A DNA stretch of 64,000 bases from Globodera rostochiensis (lineage: Eukaryota; Nematoda; Chromadorea; Rhabditida; Heteroderidae), in NCBI GenBank assembly GCA_018350325.1, contig JAEVLN010000007.1, positions 1,703,109 through 1,767,108 on the forward strand, given 5' to 3'. The notes under the pieces are model-generated. The model ran no database searches. It had not been told where the DNA came from and saw only the letters and a program-made list of their open reading frames with translations. Below are positions 48,063 to 60,462 of this stretch, one piece after another; position 1 is the first letter of the stretch; each line of letters begins with the position of its first letter. A program made the translations under genes and the position numbers.

Positions 48063-48377
48063 GTCTTGGCCATCCACTAACGTTTTGTCTGTTATCCCTG
48101 AATAGACTAGAACAGAGAATTGCAGGAATTGACAATGAGGAGAGTAGCATTGAAATGTAGAATAGAATTCAAACCCTAAAATACACTGATGTGGGTCGGT
48201 CGAGACAGTATGGTTGAGGGCCAAAAACAGTGTTCAATATCCAACGAAAAACTGATCAGGACTGGCAAATGAGTTTAGAGCTGGAAAGGCATTCAAAGCC
48301 TCGGTTATACTTAATCATGAACCCTAATCATATTCGAATTCGTCTTTAGACTAAGCCGCAGGGTTCGAAACACTTCT

Positions 48378-48562
48378 TTACCCTGATCGGGAATTCAAAC
48401 AGGGAACTAATGAACCTTTAAGAAGTCAAAGATTTAATTTTTAATACTTTTGATTATTATTTTGATTAATACACACACATAAATCATTATTATAGCCCTG
48501 ATCGGGGAACTCAAACAGGGAACTAATGAACCTTTAAGAAGTCAAAGATTTAATTTTTAAGC
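48378..48562. repeat. Short direct duplication, about 115-bp spacing
   Basis: CCCTGATCGGGAATTCAAAC and AACTAATGAACCTTTAAGAA at about 48379-48445 recur at about 48496-48562, ending in the same AAAGATTTAATTTTTAA. Confidence 0.8.
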
Positions 48563-48752
48563 CTCCGCCTTTTTTTCAATTGCATCCTTTGGCTACATCA
48601 CTTTTACAAAAATTGGAAATGGAACGATTATTATAATAATGGAACAATGGAAGGGAAATTCGGTGGAAGATGACACAGACAAATGAATGTTTTGCGTCCA
48701 AAAAAAAACGACCACAACCAACAATTCCATCATCACTTTTTTTTCATCCAAA

Positions 48753-49538
48753 TCAACGCTTCTTGCGTCGTAACATGCATGAGATTGGGGAGAACTGAAA
48801 ATAAATTAATATAGGGAACAGTCAATTTTTGTAATAAAAATATTAAATCTGACAAAATTACAAAATTATTTTCTATACCAAAAAATAAACAAATTTGATT
48901 TTTAATGATCAGGATACTGATCAGGTCTCTCTGCTTCAAAATGATGAAAACAAACTTCGCACTGCTCCCAACCGTGCTCAAACTCTCTCCTTTTATCCTC
49001 CCGTTTGGTCGCATACGGTACCGGTAAAATGGGAAAAAATTTTCAAATTTTTTTATTGTGCCAACTTTGGCGTAGAATTTGGGTGCTTGATTTGGCGATT
49101 TGTCCACAATGCTTGGCATTGCATCTCGCTGCACTCTCAGCCATTCTTCCCAATCGCCAAGCGCCATTTTGTAGGGTCCGTTGCCCGCCAATGGCACAAC
49201 AACAGCATTGCCGTACTAAAACGCCAAATTTTAAATGAACTAGGACTCAAAAAACAAAATTTTTTATAAATAAGGAAAAACGAATGCCAATCATACTACT
49301 ATTAATTTTCTTTGGGATTTTGAGCAAAATCAGAAGTAAAAGTCACCACATTAAAAGCCAGAATTCCTGTTTTATTTACAAATCTTAATTAGTGAATCCG
49401 AAACATTTTTTAAAATTTATGTTTTTGGTTAAAGCCCTAGCATTTGAGTCCCATCCTTACAAAGGTGTAGCACCAGCAGAAGATGAACAGAACTGGCAGC
49501 AGATGTCTGCTTGAAGGAGCTTTAAGCGCGACAAACAT
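48753..49538 (-). CDS. Possible small secreted protein, unknown family
   Basis: Three exons proposed: 49538-49461, 49215-48973, 48794-48753; 120 aa, phases consistent. Exon 1 is a plausible signal peptide: MFVALKAPSSRHLLPVLFIF followed by CWCYTF and a good donor TTT/gtaagg. Exon 2, after TTTTAG, reads YGNAVVVPLAGNGPYKMALG, DWEEWLRVQRDAMPSIVDKS and ends KGESLST. Exon 3 adds FSPISCMLRRKKR and stop, with a basic end. The second exon has balanced, protein-like composition. I know no homologue. Weak points: the exon 2 donor (ACG/gttggg) and the exon 3 choice are guesses. It could be a secreted effector or a neuropeptide-like precursor; neither is shown. Confidence 0.35.
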
Positions 49539-52500
49539 TGCTTTTTAGATTTTTTTTTTGCCTTCAACTCCGACAATATTCTGTGCAAAAAAAACGGGCA
49601 AATCTGGAAATAAATGTTCAACAATTTTAATTGAATTCAGAAAATCATTTTTTAGGCACTTTTTCTTGTCATTAGATAGTTTTAAGTAAATATATGGTGA
49701 CCAAATGAGGCAATTAAAAATATTATCTATTTTAGTTAATACATATTTTTTTCCCCAAAATTTCTCCTCAAATTGGCACAATGTTTGGTTGAAATTTTTT
49801 TTTAAGTGTAGGGGCCGAGACAGCGCAAATAAAAAGTTTGTTTAGTGTTATGTTGCACTTTTTTGTGAAAAGATGGTAAGCATTAACTATTAATGAATGC
49901 ATTATGCATTATTTGCATAACTTATTATGGAAATAAACGGTTGTTACGGCAAGAAAATTGTTATCATGTGGTGGAATCTTCGACGTTGTGACACATCCGG
50001 GCCAAGCGGAATTTACATTTAAGAAGCAAGCGCCTTTGGCCAAAAGGAATTAAAGTGAGTGGCCAAAATTGGCCAAATCAGCCAAAAAAATTTGGAAAAA
50101 AGTGATTGGTGGAATATAATGTCAAGCAAAATGCCAATTCAAAAATTGGGCTAATTTCAATTTGGAAAAGCACTGCTGGTCGCTTAACGTAATGCAAATT
50201 TCAAATAATGCCTTTGGATTGCTCTCATTATGTGTTGAGCTTACGGTATGCAGCAACAAGCAAAGAGATAACAAAATTTGACGAAAATGGAAGTAAAGGT
50301 GTTTAAGACAAATTTAATTTAATCATAAAAGCTATATTTGGATTATGCTTAAATATTTTTAATTAAATCAAGCATATTTATTGGGTTGGTATTTACTATT
50401 TGTGTGAAACCCCCAAAACAGTTAAATATTAGTGATGCTAGAGAATCTCCGTCTCGAGTTTCAGAGCAATTTCTCAACTTTCAAGTTCAGGGTCTTGTCT
50501 CGGTCTTGAGTCTCGGGAAAATTTTGAGACTCAAGCATCATTATTGGTGTTTTAAATTGAAAAACTAATTTAAATTTTGAAGCTTCAAAATTTATCAATT
50601 TCTACTGGTGCTCCTTTCACAACGAAGACAAACTAATTTCTTGATTTGTAAATTTTTGAAAAATAAAATGGCTTCGTAAAATTATATGTTGTTAACGATA
50701 AATCAATTTTTCTGAAACTGTATGTGAGGTAAATCCTCTTTCTGAAAATCTTCGGGAAAGCTTTTAGTCTTAAAAACTTTTTTTTTGTTACCTTTTTTCA
50801 AAAATTATTTTAAATGTAAAAAGATTTAAAATAATTATTTTGTTTCTAAAAGGCAGTAAGTATCAGTCAATCAAAATGGTATTATTCCCAGCATTGAAAC
50901 ATTTAGGCAAATTACAAATTTCGTCACAAAATGGACGGCTTAAAATGCCAAATATGGGCATAGAATTCAGAACCTCAGTTTAAATACGAATTTGTTAAAA
51001 TGAACGAATTTTCACTTTTCTGTGTGAATTAGAGGAAATGTCGTAAGACATTTAAAAAGTTTAAACAATTGTGAATGGTCGAAAAGAAAATTGTTTGCCC
51101 AAACTGCCTCATTAACTTTTTTGTAGTCGGCTCCACCAACGCAATTTTTTATTTTTAATTAAAACATGCCGGCGACATTCCATGGGAAAGGCAAAATTAA
51201 AATTTACGAAAATACATGGAATTTGGTGGAAAGGGGATAAACAAATAAAGGTGCATTAAAAAAATTAAAAACATTTTTTACTCATAAGCGTAAATTTAAA
51301 AATGTTTTTTTAGTAAAATTCGTTGTTAAGAAAAAAAAGGACTTTTAAGTAACTAAACATATATAAAGTATTTTAATAAAAAACAAATTAATATTGTGGG
51401 TTGTCAGTAGGGTTGGACAAGACCGGATATTATCCGGGTCCTCCGGATAACGGTTCCACCGGTTCCTTGACACCCGGATATCAAATTTCACGCATTTTTT
51501 GCCAAAAAGTAAATAAACGCATAAAATGAACGAATAAAATCAAATTCAATCAAGTTATATGGTTAATTTCATTTGTCAATAACTCTTCTTAATCAGAAAC
51601 AGGCGACGGTCAAGGCGTAAAATTCGATATTTGCCAATCGAGTTTTTTAAAACTTTTTAGGAATGGGAGGGGTCGGCGATTTCTGAATTTAGACAAACTC
51701 GAAAATTAGCGCAATGTATACAAAAAATTACAGAACTCTCCGAAAGGGTACCACCATTAGGGGTGCTTAACCCACCCGGATCCAATCCCCGGATAACGGG
51801 TATCTCGGACCTGAACACCCGGATACCGGTCCCGGTTCCGGATACCCGTTCTTGTCCAACCCTAGTTGTTAGTTACCAAATTTCTTATTTTCAAATGTTT
51901 AAAAAATTTAACTTTACTTTTCCATCAAATGCTAATATAAAAATGTAAAGAAATTGAATTTTTTCTTTTTAATAGTACTATGATTTACAAATTGAAATTG
52001 CTGCTCAACCTTTTTAATTTAAGAATTAAATTCAAAATTATTTAACATTTCATTTGATTATCATTTTGTTAATTATTTTTTTCCCTCTGATTTTTGTTTT
52101 TTATTAATATTTTAAATAAATTTAACACCACTTTTTAGTTCGTTTTCCCATTCTTTTTTTAGAGACTGTTTCACCCTCCCTATAGCTTCCCCCTCCCTTC
52201 CTATCCCATCCCATCACCACACCATTAGCCCCTGTTTTGCTGTTGTCCTGCCAGCCACTTCTTGCCAGCCAGCCGGCCAGCCCCCAAGGGGATTTGCCCT
52301 TCGGCGTTTTCGTCACTGTCTAACCCCCCGTTCCCCTCTTTCTCTGTCGTCTTGTCTCCCATTTTTGTGCACTCTTTAAGCGCTCTTGCCCCGTTCCCTC
52401 TCTCTCTTTCTCTGTTGTCTCTCGCATTGTTCTGTTCTTCTGACACAAACGCCCCAACAAAAAAATTTTTTTTTTTGTTTCTCATTGCTTTTCTGTTTAT

Positions 52501-53114
52501 CTTTGCTGTGCTTTGTCTAAGGCTCCGCCACATCCGCTTAACTCCCTCCAGCGGAGCTGTTGCTTGGCCCAAATAAATGTTGGCCAGCCTGACCCGATGC
52601 CTCCCCCCCTCGATTTTTTTTTATTCGTGCCGTTTCGCCTAAATGACATCAAAAGGCATTTTTTGCGTCATTAAGCATCAGCAAAAGTGCAATTTAGCTA
52701 ATTAAACCCGTACGATGTTAAGAAGATTGATCAGTAGATTGATTAAGAGTCTGAAAAACGAGTGATCCACATTTCCCTGCCATAGAGTGTAAAATATTAA
52801 AAAGTTGGAAAAATTCATAATATAGAGATTTAAAGAAATTCTAAAAATTAATTACGAAAGTAATTTTCCTCTATTGTTGTTTTAGGACTTAATAAATATG
52901 TTGATTGCCCTAATGGTTCTTTTTTTGTTTTGTTGTTTTCGCTTTTTTTTTCAGCGAGCATTTCTGTGCCGCTTTCTAAAAAATTAATTTCTATAAAGTG
53001 TGTATTTGACATTTTTTGATTAAAAGCTGTTTATTAAAATATTTTTAAGAGCGTTAGCATTGAATAAAATATTAATTTATTTAATGTTTAGGTCGGAATA
53101 AGAATGTGAATTTA
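49539..53114. other. Intergenic; AT-rich with one complete MITE
   Basis: No gene recognised. 49870-49930 has ATGCATTATGCATTATTTGC-type AT palindromes. 52140-52600 is strongly CT-rich (CTCTCTCTTTCTCTG) and may belong to the promoter region of the downstream dehydrogenase gene. MITE-like elements are at 50430-50543 and 51408-51864. Confidence 0.45.
51408..51864. mobile_element. hAT-like MITE, longest copy (457 bp)
   Basis: Starts TAGGGTTGGACAAGACCGGA, ends ACGGGT...TCTTGTCCAACCCTA-type complement (GTTCTTGTCCAACCCTA). Flanks are GTTGTCAG (51400-51407) and GTTGTTAG (51865-51872), seven of eight matching. GC-rich CCGGATA words occupy both ends, with about 250 bp of AT-rich filler between them. 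No open frame of note. Confidence 0.8.
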
Positions 53115-55960
53115 ATGCCGAAAGCACATTTTCTACGCTACGTGTTGATAACTGGTGGGATTTTAAAAAAAGTATCACAAAATTCGATTCAAAAACTTTT
53201 GTAAAAATTAAAAAATTATAAAAAAAACTCAATTTATAGGCGCAACAGATGGCATTGGACGTCAAGTAAGCATAATAAAATATTATTGTATTAACAAATA
53301 TATTTTTGATTTTTTCCATTATAAAAAAGTTTACAAACTAATTCCATATAAAAAAGTTTACAAACTAATTCCATATAAAAAAGTTTACAAACTAATTCCA
53401 TATAAAAAAGGTGATCATAAATTTTGTAAAATTTAGTTAGCTTATGAGCTTGCTTCAAAGGTAGAGGAAAATTTTGTGATTGTCCACGGACGCTCCCAAC
53501 GAAAATGTGAGGAGACAATCGCTTGGCTGCTCTGTGGCGGGGCGGCTGGCAATAGCCATTCAAATGTGGATTTTGTGGCAGCCGATTTCTCCAAATTAGT
53601 CGAGGTAAGTGCAACACAAATGGGAGGGGCAGGGGAGGGGGCGGGGGGAACAAAGGGGCCAAATTACAAAATTTTCGGTATTATTCACAAATTTCCCAAC
53701 TGATTGATTGATAGATTTTGTTTTGGATAAAAAAGCAGCAAAAAGTGGTCGAGTAAAGCGAGAGGTAGAGGAGGTATGTAGGTAAACTAATTTGGCGTGT
53801 ACAACAATATTTAATTAGTCATTATGGACGCATAAATGCGCGTCAATGAAGTGCCAAAATTTGATGGATGTTGACATTTGAAGCGTAAATTGTTTTCGAT
53901 AAATTGTCAACCACGTAGGTAGTTTTGTTTCTAGCGGAAGTGCTACCGTATCGTATACCTGTGATACGATTAGTAGAGCTGCGATTTATAGGGACAAAAT
54001 CTCATATATGACAATAAATATGGATAAATGACAATAAGTATGGATAAAAAATCTCGAAATATGGCCATAAAATATGGATAAAAAATCTCAAAAGTCAATT
54101 TTTAGGAGTGCATTTTTTGAAAATTTTGAAAAAGTTGATCTTTAGGCGTGTATTTTTCCGTTTTTATTCCATTTTTAATTTTTGAAAAATGGCTAAATAT
54201 GGACAAAAATCGCGAATTATGAAAGAATACGGAAAATATGGATTATAAAATAGCTTTAGAAGCTCCAACCAAAGCTAAAAACCCTATTTATGGCATTTAT
54301 ACGCTGTGCCAAATGCGCAAAAAATGGGGTTAGACGGTCAACTGTTATAGATTCTTTTTAGGAAACCATATTAAAGTCCCGGCTTTAGGTGCAACTAAAA
54401 TCTCGGTTTGAGAATCTAAAAAATCCCCCAAAAAATACCTTTAAATTTTCGACCGGAAATCTCTCGTAAAAAATGCTTGCCAAAATTTTTTCTTAGTGAC
54501 AAAATTTTTTTAAAAATCAAGGGGCGATAAAATTATTGATTAAAAATTAGAAAATAAGTAAAAATAGGGTAATGAAATTTTTTTAAAAATTACAATAACA
54601 GGTAAGCAGAATGTGTGAGGAAATTCGTCTACGATTCCCAAAATTGAATGGCATCATCAGCTGTGCGTCGGTGCTTCCAACCAGAAAAACGAAAAGCCCT
54701 GACCGGCTTGAACTTACAATTCAGGTGGGACTGAAATATCTGCAATTTTTTGATTAACATTAAATATTAAGGAAATTTAATGAAGCAATAAATCACGCAC
54801 TTTGTTAAAAATTAATGTTTTTAATTAAAAAATAAATAAAATTCAATGGAATAGAATTTCTATATTTATTTTCTAATTAGGTGAATCACTTAGCCCATGT
54901 TTTGTTGTGGACCGAACTTTTGCCATTGCTTGAGCACAATTCGCCTTCACGATTGTTGACTGTTGGCTCAATGCTTCATAATTTGTGAACAATTTAATTC
55001 ATACTCTCCATATTGAATAAATAAAATTTCTTTTTGTTATTTAAAAGAAATTTAAATATTTCTTGTTGCTTTTGCAAATAAATTAAAAAATATTTCATTA
55101 ATTTCTTTAGCAGCTCAATTGATTGGGACGACCTGATGTGCGAGAGGGGCACCTACGACAAGTTCATGCAGTACTCGCGCAGCATGTTGATGAACCACTT
55201 GGCCACTCTGTACATTCACAGGCTGTTGTTCAAACACAAAAAGCAGTTCCAAGTAACGTGCAATGTGGTGGACGCGGAGCAGCACCTTGAAAAGCCATTG
55301 TGAGCACACTGGCTTATATGCCTGTCGGCATGGTCATTCTGTGGATTCGAATCATGATCTGAACGATTTGACCCATGATCAAATCATAATTAAAAATTGG
55401 ATCAATCAGATTTTTCAATCATCGTCACGGGTAAACGCCTAGATCAGATATGTACATGATTTGGGTTTCTTTTTGTGATAAAACATCGGAAGATCGTTTC
55501 AAGAATGGTAATGAATGGTTTTATCAAAATCATTTCAGGGAATTGTGTTCAGCAAAAAATGATACTCAAACTCAGCAGCTTTCAACATCCGATTCTTGTT
55601 TATATCAGCACACAAATGCGATTGAAACATTAGTACGGTTAGGTATGTTGCGCATTAAAAATTCAAAAAAAAAAATTTTAAATTTGTTTTAAAAAATATA
55701 TTTTTGTTAGCTGAGCGTAAGGAATACGCTGGAATCAGTGGGAAATATTACGACGCAAATGGGAAGGAGTTGAAGCTGGGCGCTGACACTTCAGACGTCA
55801 GAGTTCAAGTAAAAATAAAATTAATTAAAAAATAATAATAATATTTCAGGACAAATTGTGGAAAGAATCGAGCCAGATTTGCAATGCCATTCTGGGAAGA
55901 AAAACAGCCACCGAGTCAAGCATTGAGAGTTCTTTTAAATATGCAACCATGTTTTATTAA
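53115..55960 (+). CDS. Short-chain dehydrogenase/reductase with altered catalytic Lys
   Basis: Nine exons: 53115-53154, 53240-53265, 53437-53604, 54602-54724, 54881-54984, 55111-55299, 55539-55642, 55711-55808, 55850-55960; 320 aa, phases consistent. SDR enzymes use NAD(P) to oxidise or reduce alcohols and ketones. The cofactor loop TGATDGIG spans residues 13-20. VNHLAHVLLWTELLPLLE holds the structural Asn121, and TVGSMLHN the catalytic Ser149. The catalytic motif, normally YxxxK, reads Y175-S-R-S-M179, so Lys is replaced by Met. NNAG is replaced by SCAS. The C-terminal part YAGISGKYYDANGKEL and DKLWKES follows the retinol-dehydrogenase/DHRS type. The start is the first ATG before the Rossmann strand YVLIT. 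It may be a pseudoenzyme or use an unusual mechanism. Confidence 0.88.
53317..53412. repeat. 27-bp tandem repeat in dehydrogenase intron 2
   Basis: CCATATAAAAAAGTTTACAA followed by ACTAATT occurs three times with a partial fourth, filling most of a 170-bp intron. Confidence 0.9.
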
Positions 55961-56283
55961 TTGACCATGCTAAATGGCTTTTAATAATCTCGACAATCAT
56001 TCCCTCGGGATTCGGAATATTAACAAAGTCCAAAATTTGCTTAAATCAATACGAATTTTTAAATCTAAAATTTAGACAATATATTTAAACATTTTCTCTC
56101 ACAAAAAAAAAGTTATATTTGATCAATGTTTAATTGACATTTTTCTATGCTATTTATATGATGTTTTATTTATTTTAATCAGTCTGCACATGTAAAATTT
56201 CGCTTTTTTTTGTCGTGTTTGATATTTACAAACATATAAATACAAAAATTCACAAAAACAAATTAAAAAATCATTAAATGTAT

Positions 56284-59200
56284 TTACAGCATTCCGGCAT
56301 CCTTCAAATTTTCCCGAACAATTGTATCAATAACAGAGTTGAAGACTTGGCCTAACTGATCAGTGTCTGTCGCACAAGTTTCATGAACTGATCAATAGTA
56401 AACCAATTTATAAAATTGTATTCATTTTATTTTAAAAAGTTAAAACATTTATTTCATTATAAGTCATAATATTGCGCTTAACTGTACAACTTTTGTTGCC
56501 TTTTATGCAAGTTTTGAAACTTTCTCCGAAGATAGGCGACTCCTTCTTCGTAGTTTAACCCGCCTAAACATAAAATTTTGTTTTAAAAATAAATTATTAA
56601 TTAATTAAAATTTTCTGATTTTAAAGCATTAATTAATCATTACAACTTTACCTTTGTATGAACGAAACAATACGTTAAGTGAAATTTTCTTTATTTTTTC
56701 TGCAAAAGCATCCTTTTTGTTCAAGAACAGAATCATTGACGTTTTAACAAAATATGATGAATTTGCAATGCTATCAAAAAGTTCTAAATTTTATTATTTT
56801 TTATATTTCTTATTTATTTTCTAAAGAAATGTGAAAAACTCACCCAATGCTTCCAGTAATCGATTCTAAAACCAATAAATTAAAAAATATTTTTATATAT
56901 TTAACGTACGGTTTTATTGTCTTCACGAATCTTTTGATCATATTCACTTATTGCTACAACAAAAATAATGGCATTCACCTAAAATAACGAAAAATGATTG
57001 GATAAATCAATTAATGCGTTTCCTAAATTCCTAAATTTAAATAAATACATCATCAAAGAAATGAATCCATTTTCTCCGTTCCGATCGTTGTCCACCAACA
57101 TCATAAACGCTTAAAAGCAACATTAAAAAATATAGGTATTTAAAATTAATTTTTTTGCAAAATTTTGTAAAAAATTTTTTATAAATTTAGAAGGACCATT
57201 ATTTTTAAGTTTGACGTGCATTTTTGACAAAATAGGGTAAATAGATTTGTTTTGTTGTTGAAAATTATTCTCACGTACCTTGCTTTTTGCCTATTATGCA
57301 ATTTTAGTGCTTGAAATCTTGTTATTTTAATTGTTTTTGACTAAGGATGCCATTACAGGGTGACACAAAAGTCCTGCACCACTTTTGAAATTTTTATAAC
57401 TTATGTCCATCTAAATAAAATTTTAATTATACTAATTTTGTAGCCCATTCAATTCTCTATCATCTCCTTTAAACGCGATTCAATAATATCCCTAACCAAC
57501 AATGAAATTCCCGATTCAAAAATTTCCACCCTTTGTTGGGTCAAAAAAGCACTGCCACTCAAACATTAAAAAAATTCCGGAAACCAAAAAAGGCATTTGA
57601 GATCCAAATAAATTATGTAGGGAGCATGGCACAACTAAAGACCTCAAGCGTAGTGGAAGACCCCGGCCAGTGAACAACTCCTTGACCCGATAGCTCATCA
57701 AATTGGGGGTGGACCAAAATCCAAGGATTTCAATGCTTAAAATGACACAAGATACCAGCCTGAAGAGAGACACAGGTAAACTAAACGCCGTAGGCGTGCT
57801 GGGGATTAGGCTTTGCAAAGTGCAAAAGCACAACTTCCGATCGAACAGATGAAAAAAGTTGGGGTTCAAAGAATTCGACTGGTCCTCCTGCGGCACGCAG
57901 CTCAGGACAAACTTTTTACGGGCAAAAAAATTTTCATAGCGAAGCGGCACACAACCACCAAAATGACAGAATATGGGCTACCGAATCTCCTCTTTCCAAT
58001 GCCATTGGATCATTCCCTTCACCCCTCTTCTCTTTTGGTTTGGCGAGGGATTGCCCGATTAGGCAAGATTCATTGATTTTTGTGGAAAATGGGGTCAAAA
58101 TCACTAAAAACTAATACATTGAGGAAATTCTCATATGTGTCGTGAAGCCTTGGACAGTTAGCCATTTCGGCAATAGGGAATGGATTTTTCAACAAGACTC
58201 CGGTCCGGCCCACAAAGCAAGAGAGACCCAGGACTGCTGCAGGGCCAATTTCCCCGGGTTTATCGGTGCAGGAATGACCCCTTTACTCTCCTCACTTAAC
58301 CCCATAAATTATTCTGTGTGGTCAATCTTGGAGTCAAGGGTCTGTGCCAAGCCCCACAAAAATTAGAGGGCGCTTCGACGTTGCCTTCCCCGGGAATGGG
58401 ACAAAATATCCGCCCAGGAGCTGCGTGCCATCAGCGAAAATTTTTCCGCACATTTCCGCCTCTGTAGCCGCTCCAAAGGAGGGACACTTTGAAACTTCCT
58501 GATTGTTATTTCTCTACTCTTTTGTGCACATTTTGATTGGTTTTTGGTCTAATTTGATTATGTTTGAAGAAAGTTATGGTAAAAAGTAAGTGGTGCAGGA
58601 CTTTTGTGTCACCCTGTATAAATCCGGTGATCTGCGTCCCGGTACATATAGAAATTTTTAAAAATTACTTGAAGTCGATGTTCCTTAACGTGAACAAAAG
58701 TTTCACCACTAAAAATACGATTTTTAATATAAAATAATATTATAAATTAAAAACATTTTTTTCAAAACAACCACCTCCTGTTGTTGGCACTCGAGTTAGC
58801 AGAATGTCCATGTTTGTTGGTCTGTAATCCTGCTTCGCTATCCGCTCAATTTGGTCAAAAAAGCTGAACAAACACAAAATATGTTTTTTAATTTGTAGAC
58901 AATAATTTCCATTATTTTTGGATGCAAATCTGGCCAATTTTCGAGTTAGGACCTACATTTTTTTTTTAACTTTTTATTCATAAAAAATTATTTTTTTATA
59001 GGTTTTCAGAGAGCGCGGAACGCGAATCCGAGCTCCGTTTCAAACCAATTTCGGACCCCGGACCCGAATTCGAACAATATTCGAGCCCCGTTTCGACCAA
59101 TTTCGAACCCCGGACCCGAATTCAAACAATTTTTGTAAATTCAAATTTTTTCAAAAATTAATTTTGGCCTCAAACCCATTCAAAAGCATTTTTATGTAGA

Positions 59201-60462
59201 CAAAGAGACCAGCAAGACTAACGGACAAAAATAACAGGTTGCTGCTCGCCGAAAGTGATAAAAAAGAATTCGTCGTTTTCGAAATCGAAACGAAAGAAGA
59301 AAAGCTCGAAAATTTTTCTTAATGAATTACCAAGAGCTTGGAATAGGTTTTAGATTCTAAATTCAAATATGTATATTTAATAAGTTCTAAAAGGTCGTTA
59401 ATTCAGTTTTTGTTTTTTTGTCATTTTTGAGTTTTTTAATTTACCTATTAAAGGTATAAATTGTACAGAAAATTTATCCCAATTTTTTTCTTTTATTGTG
59501 GCGGCACTCACTAATTTGCGCTGTCATGAATCTGATAGTTTGCCCGTTTCTCATAGGCAATTTGAATGGATGGGTTTTGCCAAAGTTGCTGAATCGACTG
59601 CTTGACCGTGCGGGTGATCGGTGCAAATTCTAACCCTTTCGAAATGCGGTCGCGCAGTATTTCCACATTATTCTGAATTTTTTTTTAATGAGAAATTAAG
59701 CTCGACAGTTTTGTATATTTTCTCCAAAATGGCATTTTTCGCATATACAAATTTAAGGGACAAAACTCCTCTGAAAGCGTCTTAAATAATTTCAGAAAAG
59801 ACAAAACGAATTATAATTTTTTAAATTATTATTCTTCTTTTAAATATGTATACAAGCAATGAAGCGTCCTCAAATTGTAAGCCAAGATCAAAGGCAGCTT
59901 CCACCAATTCCACCATACTTCTTACTTAATTTTTAAAATGAAAATTTTGTTTAATTTCTAAAAAAATTGGACTGAGTTTTTAAAAATTCTAAAATTTTCA
60001 AAATTCATTAAACAAAAATTTGCAATAATTATTATACCTGTATTAGAATAAACGATGCACTTTCTTTCTTCCACTTCACTGTTTGTGAATCCGTTTGTAT
60101 GCAAAATTCTTTAAATAAATACAATAAACAATTCTTTTCAATTTTAAAAATGTAAAACTCACTGCATTTGTTTTACCTGTAATTTTTTTTTTGATTTAAA
60201 TACCTATAAACGGAAATGCTCACACATGTGCTCTTTCCGCTTTCACCTGGGCCTTAATTAAGCAAAAGTAATATTTTATAAAATAAAAATGTATGTTAGC
60301 ATTACGCAAATTAAATTAAAAAAGAAATTTTAAAATCATTAAAATACCACCTAATAAGAGCAGCTTTTGAACATATCGTTCTTGCGCGGTGTGGAGATTT
60401 TTTTCGATTTGATCAGATATTTCTCGGGCTTTTATACCTTCTGCTGATTGGCAAGAGCCCAT
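56284..60462 (-). CDS. Heterotrimeric G-protein alpha subunit
   Basis: Fourteen exons: 60462-60351, 60252-60224, 60176-60163, 60108-60038, 59924-59854, 59672-59512, 58863-58775, 58708-58669, 57109-57049, 56978-56910, 56865-56844, 56783-56652, 56563-56483, 56387-56284; 351 aa. A membrane-anchored GTPase that relays receptor signals. MGSCQS gives Gly2 for myristoylation and Cys4 for palmitoylation. P-loop GPGESGKST is at residues 38-46 (Pro where most have Ala). Arg177 (LLTRVPTTG), DVGGQ with Gln203, NKKD at 268-271 and TCAT at 321-324 are intact, so GTP binding and hydrolysis look normal. The C-terminus LKDAGML lacks the pertussis-toxin Cys at -4. It resembles the expanded nematode chemosensory gpa group; the exact orthologue is unclear. 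A dead mariner occupies the intron between exons 8 and 9. Confidence 0.93.
57356..58616 (+). mobile_element. Tc1/mariner transposon, inactive
   Basis: A 1,261-bp element flanked by TA, with inverted ends identical over about 29 bp (CAGGGTGACACAAAAGTCCT ... onward). It sits in a G-alpha intron, opposite in sense to that gene. Plus-strand remnants of transposase are spread over several frames. FQQDSGPAHKARETQ, NPINYSVWSILESRVCAKPH and a LFTGKKIF segment match Tc1/mariner enzymes. LFTGKK stands where the family has FTDEK, so the first catalytic Asp is lost, and several stops and frameshifts break the frame. No autonomous activity expected. Confidence 0.93.
58985..59180. repeat. Half-copy of dispersed foldback element in G-alpha intron 6
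   Basis: CCAATTTCGGACCCCGGACC then CGAATTCGAACAATATTCGA is itself duplicated (59037-59078 and 59085-59132). It is followed by AATTTTGGCCTCAAACCCAT. Same family as 8598-8830. Confidence 0.55.

Larger units (their letters stand above)
43003..48752. other. Large intergenic region; no gene recognised
   Basis: 43200-43300 and 43850-44300 are GC-richer with poly-G/poly-C tracts (43206, 44014, 44165) and CACACACAC; they may be upstream regulatory DNA of PTB. 44571-44768 is a decayed CACGGGACC-type element. 44827-44841 is poly-C. 45270-45430 has short GC-richer frames of unknown nature. 45600-46480 and 46700-47460 are very AT-rich. 47529 and 47604 are C runs. Long frames at 43048-43338 and 43772-44215 lie over low-complexity sequence and are not accepted as genes. 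Confidence 0.45.

Noticed and set aside
47705..48073. 122-codon frame with Gly/Ile/Phe repeats
   Set aside because: It is periodic translation of the tandem repeat inside the MITE at 47808-48062.
51763..51948. 61-codon frame near 51.8 kb
   Set aside because: It starts in the right end of the MITE at 51408-51864 and has no homology.
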